This document shows positions 56,108 to 64,000 of a DNA stretch of 64,000 bases, in pieces. Below the pieces are notes generated by a model that was given only the letters and a program-made list of their open reading frames with translations, did not search any database and was not told where the DNA came from. The stretch is taken from NCBI GenBank assembly GCA_028023455.1, contig JAQFVV010012535.1, positions 2,420,001 to 2,484,000 of the forward strand, read 5' to 3'. Every line of letters begins with the position of its first letter. The first letter of the stretch is position 1. The stretch comes from Epiperipatus broadwayi (lineage: Eukaryota > Onychophora > Udeonychophora > Euonychophora > Peripatidae). A program made the translations under genes and the position numbers.

Positions 56108-56934
56108 AATTGAACAATATAATTTTGTCATACATTATGGCAGTATAAAAACATTTATACACATACTCATTACCTGTTAAAATCATTTCTATATCATTAA
56201 TCTAACAACTAGATGTTGCAATAATTTTATGTTGAACATTTTCAGAGAGCAAACTACAACTGATGATTCTGTTTTTATCACATGATCTTAATGTTATTTA
56301 CCAAAAGTCAGGTATCATAAGATCGTAGTTTCAGTACAGGCATTGGGTAGAAAAAATTCAAAATAATTTCTGATTACAATATTGATATTTAACAATGTTA
56401 CTTTGATATATAAAACTAAAATTCAAAAATGATTTAAATAAAAACCTGTTAAAAAACTATTTTTAATTAACTTCGCCTATTAACAAAATAATTTTTAATT
56501 ATTTTATAATTTTTTTATATTATATATTTAAAAAAAACCTTTTTATTTTTAAAAACGAACTATTGGAAAATAATTATTAAAAATCTTTTAATTAATTTAG
56601 TTATTTAAATATTTTTTAAAAAAAATCTTAATTTTATCTAGCTTTTTTTAAAAAAATTATTAACCGGAAAAAAGAATATCAATTAAAAAAGAATAAAAAA
56701 CAAAGCAAAAATGAAACATAAACGTGGACCTAATTTTTTTTTTTTTTTTTTGCTACTAATAAAAAATCGATATTAACCGAATGCTGTTTATTTTAAAAGT
56801 AATATTTTTTCTTTTTACTATAACATTAGCCACCTTAATTAATTTCGTATTTTAAATGTTATTACTATTATTATTATTTTTTTAAATATTTTTTTATTTG
56901 CTTAAATGATAATTCAAAAGTAGAGAAGAAAAAA

Positions 56935-58680
56935 TTATTAACAAAAATAATATTCACAGTTGAAATTTCTAACTTTCAGAAATACTCCAATGAATTTAAA
57001 TTAGTACTTGCTAATTGTTTGAAAATATTACTAGATTTGGAAGATAGTTCAGATTTAAATGAAATCACTACGAATATAACTGATATATTTTTATGAACTG
57101 AAAAATTAGACAGTAAATTTTCTTCTGAGACAAGATAATTTAAGAAGAGAAGAAAGAATATGAAAATGCATAAAAATGATCAATTAAGAAGGATTGAATA
57201 TCTAGAATTTTAGAAAATGGTGTTAAAAGGAAATAATAAAGATATGTGAAATAATAAGAAAAGCTATAGAATAAAAGTATTAAATGTGTAATTCTTGTTA
57301 TTGGTAGAAAACATTTTTGCAATAAGAAGAAAAAATAAAATTAGTATAAAAAGAGAAATAATATCATGAAATATGTGGAAGAATTCTATAAAAAATTATA
57401 TAAAAATACAGAATAAGAAAACAATATACCCTACAATTACTTAATCTACTAAACTGCCCAGGATTTTAAATAAATGAGATATGCAATTAAATTTATGAAG
57501 AAGGGAAAAGCTCTAGATAATGATAGAATTATAACTGATATCTTAAATGAAGCAGGAGAAGAAATAGAAAAAAAAATTGGCAAAGTTATATACCAAATCT
57601 CTAAATGATAAAGATGTACCAAATGATTGGAAGAATGGAGTACTAAAATTAATATTAAAAAAAAAGTGATAAAAATATTAGAAATTATGGTCATATTTGT
57701 TTTTTATCAGTTCTATAGAAAATTTTTACCAAGATATTTACAATTTTCTGACAGACAACTTTGGATTTTAAGTAGTCAAAAATAAAAAAAACAAACAAAT
57801 TGGATTTAAAAGTGGTTTTAGCACACTGAATTAAATTCAAATATTGTGAGAAGTTATAGAAAAAACCAATTGAATATTAGTTGTGTCATTTGATTCTAGA
57901 AGCAGTTCTTCAGTAATTAAAGCAATGAATCATTGAAATACATACTCAGGATAGGCATATTCTGAAAAATATTTTAGTAATACTAGGAAAATTAACATTG
58001 AGAAAAGTATATGACAGAATGACTCCATATCTCTAAAACTTTTTACTGCAGTTTTGAAGAAGTATTTTGTGGATTAAAATAGAAAGCTAAGGGAATAAAA
58101 GTAATTGGAAATTATTTAAGTCATTTAGATTTTGCAGATGATTTAATTGTTTTTGCAAATAATGTTACAGAGTTTCAGGAAATATTACAAGTTATCAGAT
58201 GAAAGTAGGATTAAAAATAAATTCTAAAAAAATTAATGTTTAATAGATTTTCTCAAAAGAAGAGGCTGGAACAGGTATTTATGCTTTTTGACCCCTACTC
58301 TGGATATTTCTGAGTGTTTACACAAAAACAGCACCTCTAGCGGCTGGGGTACAGCTAACCAAACACTACCGAAGAAAGTAAAGATAGATAACAATAAATT
58401 AGAAGTTAATAATTACAAATGCTTTGGTAAGATTATTAATACAGGTGGAAACATAATGGATGAAATTAGTCATAGAATTAAACATGGATTTGGATGGAGT
58501 GCTTTTGGTAAAAATAACAATATTAAAAAGAAATGTGCCTATGTGTGTACAAAAGAAGGTTTTTAATGAATGTGTTTTACCAATTCTTAAATATGAATCT
58601 GAGTCTTGAACAATTGTAGAACTTTAAAGAATTAACCAACAATATAATAAAATTAATTATATTCTGAAGAATTCATAATA
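56935..58680 (+). pseudogene. Decayed RTE-clade LINE fragment
   Basis: Translated with many frameshifts and stops, this plus-strand block follows the RTE element at 60.8-64 kb from just after its endonuclease to beyond the polymerase. It has NEFKLVLAN near 56990, KFMKKGKALDND (57490), DILNEAGEEIE (57537), SHLDFADDLIVFANN (58120) with the catalytic FADD, and CFGKIINTGGNIMDEI (58420). The 5' end starts inside the protein, so the copy was truncated on insertion. About 115 bases of GC-richer foreign sequence interrupt it at 58259-58376. Much older than the minus-strand copy. Confidence 0.75.
58259..58376. other. Small insertion inside the decayed RTE copy
   Basis: Between the codons for FSQK and VKIDNN the alignment with the other RTE copy is broken by about 115 bases of visibly GC-richer sequence, including CACCTCTAGCGGCTGGGG. 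No partner copy found in the window; no target duplication resolved. Confidence 0.5.
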
Positions 58681-58822
58681 AAAATAAATGAGTATTAGAA
58701 TCTTAACCTTAAACAATCGCTCTAAATATACAATAAAAAAGTCCAACTATCATATTAGCAATAAAAACTGTATTACTATATAATATGTACAAGACTGAAT
58801 GAAAAGAATAATCGATATGTCG

Positions 58823-58930
58823 CAGTGGTTTAGTGTAGTGGTAAAAGTGTTGGGCCGTGGAACACCAAGTCTGTGGACCAATTGATACTCTGTATAGTTT
58901 AGTGCAATGGTAAAATGAGGAACACTGGAA
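58823..58930 (+). ncRNA. tRNA-like pol III sequence, possibly doubled
   Basis: GTGGTTTAGTGTAGTGG resembles a pol III A box region, followed by a GTGTT/AACAC stem around GGGCCGTGG. About 70 bases later GTATAGTTTAGTGCAATGG repeats the A-box-like part. No proper B box or closed acceptor stem is visible, so a decayed tRNA-derived SINE is more likely than a gene. Confidence 0.3.
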
Positions 58931-59136
58931 CTCAGGTCACTTCAGATGCTTATGAAATCCCGAGCAATAAATAATTTGGTTAATTATTTAGTAATGAGAT
59001 ATACTAAGAAATTTAATGAAAATAGTTTCATTTCCAAAACATTCCTCTCTTTCTAAAATATTTTTTAAGAATTATTATTTGACATATTTTCAGAACAAAA
59101 GAATTATTACTATTTTTTTTTCTCTGCTTTCTGCAG

Positions 59137-59400
59137 CGGGAGGATAGCGGATTTGAGAGCTAAAGATTTATGACTCAATTGTCACTTTCGGTGTTCGAAC
59201 AACTTATTACTTTCCGAACGACAAACCCTTCGATTATTTACTTGACACACTACACATGTAAATATATTTTAAATGTTGTTACTTATATTGCAATTATATA
59301 TTATTTAATTATAAGTATTTTATTTTATAGACACATGATATTAAATTATACAAAAATAATTATATTTTATTAAATAAATAAATATTTTGAGTTTTATGCG
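59137..59400 (+). other. Candidate terminal exon and 3' UTR of a plus-strand gene
   Basis: A textbook acceptor (about 18 nearly pure pyrimidines, then CTGCAG) precedes a GC-richer block. Two of three frames are open and close almost at once: REDSGFES then TAA (59161), or GRIADLRAKDL then TGA (59171). After about 200 bases comes AAATAAATAAAT (59374-59385), a plausible polyadenylation region. The signal strength suggests a real 3'-terminal exon; the short coding part cannot be identified. It would be convergent with the minus-strand gene at 60.1 kb. Confidence 0.35.
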
Positions 59401-60122
59401 TTAAAATATTAATCAACTGAATTTTCCCTCTCTAATATATTTAAATTGTGACGTAGTTACTATATAAGCAGCGGTTCCCAACATTTTACGACGCGGTCCT
59501 AAATTAAGATACGTGCAACATGCGTCACTATCTTGAAAACGGAAATAACTGATGAATTACAATAAACGAACAAACACTAATGGTTTTCTAAACACTGCCA
59601 AATAATATCAATTACTATTAAAAATTATTACTTTTCGCAGAAGTTTGTCAGATTTTACAAAAATTTAAAAAGTATATTTGAAACTTTAGTCAATTAAAAT
59701 AATAGTTTACATTTAAAATTAAAGAATGCAAATTTAATAACTATACTTTCAGTATCATATTGCTCAATATTAGGCATTAATTTTTCTTTTTTTAAAAAAA
59801 GAAAATCGAATTCTTTACTTCTAATCCGATCTCTTTAAGCTTTCATGTTGGAAACCACTGCATTTTACATCTACTTGATCTCAAATATTAAAATAATATA
59901 TATTCATTTGAATGAAAATTTACACTAATTACAGATGTAATTCATTTCACTTAATCAAAAGCTATAAAAATATTACTCTGAATCTAAACAGTCCACGGTA
60001 AAGCAAACATGTACAATATAAAAATAATTAATATATATTATATAAATGTTTATATAGATGTACAGTATATGTAGTTATACATTTAAAAGCATTCTTAAAT
60101 GTCACGAGTACGATAGTTTTTT

Positions 60123-60257
60123 CTATAAATAATGCAACATAGCTACAAGATAAACATCATCTGGTATCTTGGAGAATGGCTTTATGCCTTCGTATTCAAA
60201 ATCACACACTCTGTACTTGTCCACAGTTTCGTAATTTAGATAATGAGCGCAGATTTC
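60123..60257 (-). CDS. 3'-terminal coding exon of a minus-strand host gene
   Basis: On the minus strand a strong acceptor (ACTTTCTTTTTGTTTAG) is followed by 44 codons and TAG (60123-60125), exactly 135 bases in phase 0. Composition is that of a real protein: it includes HYLNYETVDKYRVCDF and ends KIPDDVYLVAMLHYL. The next acceptor or donor is absent, so this is the last exon. I do not recognise the family. Upstream (higher coordinates) is an intron holding a SINE hairpin and an RTE LINE in the same orientation; earlier exons must lie beyond the window. No AATAAA is obvious downstream. Confidence 0.6.
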   Translation of the reverse strand, partial: EICAHYLNYETVDKYRVCDFEYEGIKPFSKIPDDVYLVAMLHYL

Positions 60258-60299
60258 CTAAACAAAAAGAAAGTAAAAGATATATATATAACAATTACG

Positions 60300-60475
60300 A
60301 CAATAACTTATGCGGGATTCGAACTCAGACTTTCACATGACTCATAACTCTTCGTGCCATCTTATATTGCTGACCCACCTGATCACATACATGTTGAAAA
60401 GATAAATAGTTGTGGGTCGTGTCAAAGCCTGAGTTCGAATCCCGCATATATTACATATATAAATGCAGGTGTTAA
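60300..60475. mobile_element. SINE-family hairpin with tRNA-like B boxes at both ends
   Basis: GCGGGATTCGAACTCAGACTTT at the left is mirrored by AGCCTGAGTTCGAATCCCGC at the right, about 90 bases apart. GAGTTCGAATCCCGC is a near-perfect pol III B box/T arm, the best preserved in this family, which supports a tRNA origin for it. The right side continues with ATATATTACATATATAAAT and GCAGGTG as in the 8.2- and 26.4-kb copies. It lies in the proposed intron next to the minus-strand terminal exon. Confidence 0.65.
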
Positions 60476-60813
60476 AACTGTACAATGCATTGAAAATAAC
60501 TTATATATATGATTCAGCAAATGTAAAACCTTAAAAATTAAAGCAATTATTTGATTTTGGCAAGTAATAATTTAGTTAAGTTGGCGAAATTATTATTTTT
60601 TAAAAGCTAGATGCTTTTAACGTTTGAGATAATAATGGCAATTTTATGAAGATAATTCTTTGTTACTAGTATGATGCTGGGAAGAAAGGCTACAGAGAAG
60701 AGAGGCTATGAATGGAGAAACGACAGATCTTCACCTTGAAGTGGATAAACAATGATTGAAAATGATAATGAAATACAATAAAAAAAGACCATGACATTTA
60801 TATGTTGAATGGT

Positions 60814-60831
60814 TCATCATCATCATCATCA
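60814..60831 (-). repeat. (TGA)n tail of the RTE element
   Basis: Five to six TGA units on the minus strand a few bases past the end of the coding region; RTE elements typically end in short tandem repeats instead of poly(A). Confidence 0.8.
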
Positions 60832-63757
60832 ACCATTATCAATCCACTGCAGGATGAAGGTCTCTCCAAGTTTAATCCATCTACTCCGATCTTTAGCTTC
60901 TCTTCTCCACAACACCCCTGCACATTTTCTTATTTCATCCATCCATCTCACATGTGGTCTCTTTCTGGGTCTTTTACAATCTCTTGGAATCCAGTTTAAA
61001 ATTTCAATTGTCCATCTATTATCATCTCTTCTAGCAATATGTCCAGCCCAACTCCATTTCAATCTTTTAATTTTTTCAATAAGGTCAGTAACACCTGTTT
61101 GTTGTCTTATCCATACATTGCGTTTTCGATCTCTTCTTGTTACTCCCAACATACATCTCTCCATACTCCTTTGAGTGGTCTGAAGTCTCTGTATCGCTCT
61201 TCTATTAAGTGTTCAAGTCTCAGATCCATAAGTAAGAACTGGTAAAACACATTTGTTAAAAACCATCCTTTTCAAACACATAGGCATATTTCCTTTTAGT
61301 ATCAAGTTATTTTTACCAAAAGTACTCCAACCAAGTTTAATTCTATGATTAATTTCCTCCATTATGTTTCCATCTGTATTAATAATCTGACCAAGGTATT
61401 TGTAACTGTTAACTTCTTCTAATTCTTCATAATCAATCTTTATTTTCATATTTTGAGCAAATCGATTAAACATTACTTTAGTCTTTTTAACATTTATCTT
61501 TAGTCCTACTTTTCTACTTTCATCTGCTAACTCCTGCAACATTTCCTGCAGCTCTGAAGCATTATTTGCAAAAACAACTACATCATCTGCAAAATCTAAA
61601 TGACTTAAATACTCTCCATTTACTTTCACTCCTTTAGTTTCCCATTTTAATCCACAAAATACTTCTTGCAGCACTGCTGTAAAGAGTTTTGGAGATATGG
61701 AGTCACCTTGTCTTACACCTTTCTCAATGTTGATTTTTCCAGTATCATTATGCAATCTAATTGTTGCTGTTGCATTTTTATAAACATTCTTTAAAATATG
61801 ACAATATCCTGGATCCACCGAAGAAATGTGTATAGAATCGAATGCCATTTCATAATCTACAAATCCAAAACATAATGACAACTCATATTCGTTTGTCCTT
61901 TCTATGACTTCTCTCAATACCTGGATATGATCTATTGTACTAAAACCACTTTTAAATCCAGCTTGTTCTCTTGGTTGGTGAAAATCCAAAGTTCTCTGTA
62001 GACGAGTTGTAATTATCTTGGTAAAAATTTTATATAAAACTGATAAAAGGCTGATAAGTCTGTAATTTCTAATATCTTCTTTATCACCTTTTTTAAATAT
62101 TAATATTATTACTGCATTCTTCCAATCTTCCGGTACATCTTTATCATTTAGACATTTGGTATACAACTTTGCTAAAATTGTTTCTATTTCTTCACCTGTT
62201 TCTTTTAATATATCAATTATAATTCCATCATTTCCTGGAGCCTTTCCTTTCTTCATACCCTTAATTGCATGTCTCACTTCTTCATTTAAAATTCTGGGCA
62301 ATTCGGAAGATGTAATAGATATAGGAGGTACTTGTTCTTTATTACTATATAATTCTTGATAAAAATCTTCTACCAATTTCATGATGTCTTCTCTCTTTTT
62401 AGTAATAATTCCATCTTTTTTTCTTATTGCAGATATAAATTTCCTACCAATACTAAAATGTTGTTTAACATTTTTGAGACTTATTTTCTTCTACAGCTTT
62501 CCTTGCTATTTCACAGTTATACTTTCTTATATCATTTTCAACTCTTTTCCGTACCATTTTACAAAATTCGAGATATTCAATTCTTTTTAATACATCATTT
62601 TTGTATATCTTCATATTCCTTCTTTTCTTCATAAATTCTCTAGTCTCAGTAGAAATTTTATTAGTCAATTGCTGCTTTTTTCTACCAGCTATGTTTGTTG
62701 CAGTTTTTAAAAGTGTATCAGTTATTTTCATATTAATTTCATTCAAATCTGTATCATGTTCAAAATCTCCTAACACTTGAAACCTATTTATAAGTTCTAA
62801 TTTAAATTCATTAGAATGTTTCTGAAGATTAGGAATATCAACTGTAAATATTGTTTTTCTTAATAATTTTTGTCTTTCTAGTTTTACATTAACACGTAAC
62901 TTACACCTTACTAATCGATGATCACTTCCTGTGTTAAATTTATTAAGAACATTACAATCTTGAAATATGTATTTTCTGTTAGTCAAAATATAATCCAAAT
63001 TCTGCTGTACCTTCATTTGGATGCTTCCATGTCCATTTCCTTTTAACATTTTTCTCAAAAAATGAATTCATAATATAAAGTTTTTCTTTTTCTGCAAACT
63101 CCACAAGTCTATGTCCTCTCTCATTTCTATTACCATAACCAAAATTACCTACAGCAAATTCATCTTTCATTTGTCTACCAATTCTAGCATTAAAGTCTCC
63201 CATAACAATTTTAAAATGTTGTTTACTCTGATCAAAAGCCTTTTGTACATCCATATAAAAATCTTCTACTACTTCATCACTATGAGAACTTGTTGGGCAT
63301 AAACCTGAATTATCTGCATTTGGTATCTGCTATTAAGTTGTATAACTAATCTTGCCACTCTGTCCGATATACCATCAATCTCCACAATATTGTTCTTCCA
63401 CTTTTTATTTATAATGAATCCTACTCCACTTGTATTTCCAATATGTGTGCCTTTATAATAGAGTATATGTCCACTTTTTAAATCAATTGTTTCTTCTCCT
63501 TTTCTTCTAACTTCACAAAGTCCAATAATGTCCCATTTAATATAAGACAGTTCTTCTTCTAATTCTTGCAATCTTCCTTCACTTGAAAGTGATCTGCAGT
63601 TGTAAGTACCTAAATAAAAAGTCGTCATCAAATGGCAGCCTGGGTCCGCAATCAGGGGATTCTTAGCACCCTCCGCCTTTGGCCACCAACCGCTGCCTTG
63701 CTTGGTGACTTTACAGCCTCCTGGGAATAAGGGCCATGCTTTATTTTTGTCTGTCAT
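60829..63757 (-). pseudogene. RTE endonuclease-reverse transcriptase, interrupted
   Basis: Five frame segments make up one protein. 63757-63269 has the endonuclease start (TYNCRSLSSEGR, CEVRRKG with the catalytic Glu). 63254-62979 has GDFNARIG. 63058-62465 has DYILTNR and GSDHRLVRCKL. 62382-61213 is the reverse transcriptase (Asp in VDYEMAFD, RQGDSISPKLF, HLDFADDVVVF). 61164-60829 is the C-terminal RTE region (RLKWSWAGHIARRDDNRW). There are three frameshifts, plus an in-frame TGA where TGG is expected after TYGSET. Two further departures are NYRLISLL in place of NYRPISLL and a shortened segment after motif A. Function, when intact, is target nicking and cDNA synthesis. This copy cannot make the full protein. 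Confidence 0.8.
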
Positions 63758-63769
63758 AATTATATATAT

Positions 63770-64000
63770 GTATTGAAAAAATATTTATCATTTACACAAA
63801 CATTCATTCTGCCTTATCAGGCACTGAGAAGAAAGACCAGGGTGTTTCTTGATCTTAAACTCAGAGGTAAAAAGCCAATAAACTCACCACGCTGGCTAAT
63901 GCGTGTTGGTGAGCAGCCCATCCATGTTCGTATACTATATGAATAATCACATAGTAATAACAGCTGCAACGACAAGAACGTATGGAGTGGACATTAGGAA
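63770..64000 (-). other. 5' untranslated part of the RTE element
   Basis: GC-richer, non-coding in all frames, directly upstream of the endonuclease frame. CCACGCTGGC with GCGTGTTGG resembles leader sequence I associate with RTE elements of arthropods. The upstream boundary is not visible. Confidence 0.45.

Larger units (their letters stand above)
60800..64000 (-). mobile_element. RTE-clade LINE, nearly complete, 5' end at or beyond the window edge
   Basis: The minus strand carries a 5' region (64000-63760) with CTAATGCGTGTTGG-type sequence on the plus strand, one long protein broken into pieces, and a 3' terminus made of (TGA)n at 60814-60831. The domain order endonuclease, reverse transcriptase, RTE-specific C-terminus and a microsatellite-like 3' end are diagnostic of RTE. 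A truncated older copy lies at 56.9 kb. Confidence 0.85.

Noticed and set aside
60829-61245. Plus-strand ORFs opposite the RTE C-terminus
   Set aside because: Antisense shadows of the RTE coding strand.

Overview
This is a very AT-rich, intron-like and intergenic stretch of an invertebrate animal genome; by eye about three quarters of the bases are A or T. It has no bacterial-style gene packing. It carries long (TA)n and (CA)n tracts, animal non-LTR retrotransposons (an L1/Tx1-like LINE with two ORFs, an RTE-clade LINE and a third LINE fragment), a dead mariner transposase, tRNA-derived short retroposons, and many palindromic (foldback) insertions. An arthropod or a mollusc fits best, but I cannot fix the phylum from sequence alone.

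Layout. 0-7.5 kb: sparse sequence with a mariner relic (about 2.75-3.2 kb) and a 1.68 kb foldback element at 4.65-6.33 kb inside a 14-bp target-site duplication. 7.5-13.7 kb: three copies of a short tRNA-derived SINE, two of them with clear target duplications, and a tandem/inverted SINE composite at 8.2-9.04 kb, again inside a perfect 14-bp duplication. 13.7-21.3 kb: a duplicated host-gene block. Three short plus-strand exons with good splice signals and compatible phases (17720-17860, 19281-19338, 20533-20606) can be joined in frame into the C-terminal end of an unidentified protein. The first two exons and their intron are repeated upstream at 14.79-17.04 kb, where the first exon carries a stop. 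A more diverged copy of the downstream region lies at 13.7-14.4 kb.

22-41 kb: mostly AT-rich sequence with further foldback elements, SINE copies, an LTR-like GC island at 37.5 kb, and two small hairpins at 39.1-39.2 kb that share one loop but have different stems. 41.5-49.9 kb: a minus-strand L1/Tx1-like LINE. ORF2 (1073 codons) is intact, with endonuclease, reverse transcriptase and C-terminal zinc motif. ORF1 has two zinc knuckles but a frame-broken N-terminus, and about 2.5 kb of unrelated AT-rich sequence separates the ORFs. Directly upstream is a 5'-truncated LINE of another family (49.93-51.38 kb).

51.4-56.9 kb: nearly featureless. 56.9-58.7 kb: a heavily decayed plus-strand RTE copy. 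59.1-60.3 kb: the apparent 3' ends of two convergent host genes, a plus-strand terminal exon candidate (59137) and a strong minus-strand terminal coding exon (60123-60257). 60.8-64.0 kb: a minus-strand RTE LINE with a (TGA)n tail, lying in sense orientation upstream of that terminal exon, probably in its intron.

The most interesting theme is the density of palindromic insertions. At least two have 14-bp target duplications of the kind left by LINE-driven target-primed reverse transcription, not by cut-and-paste transposases. That suggests retroposons that snapped back or dimerised during insertion. Exon calls are inferences from splice signals and open frames; none could be checked by search or RNA data.
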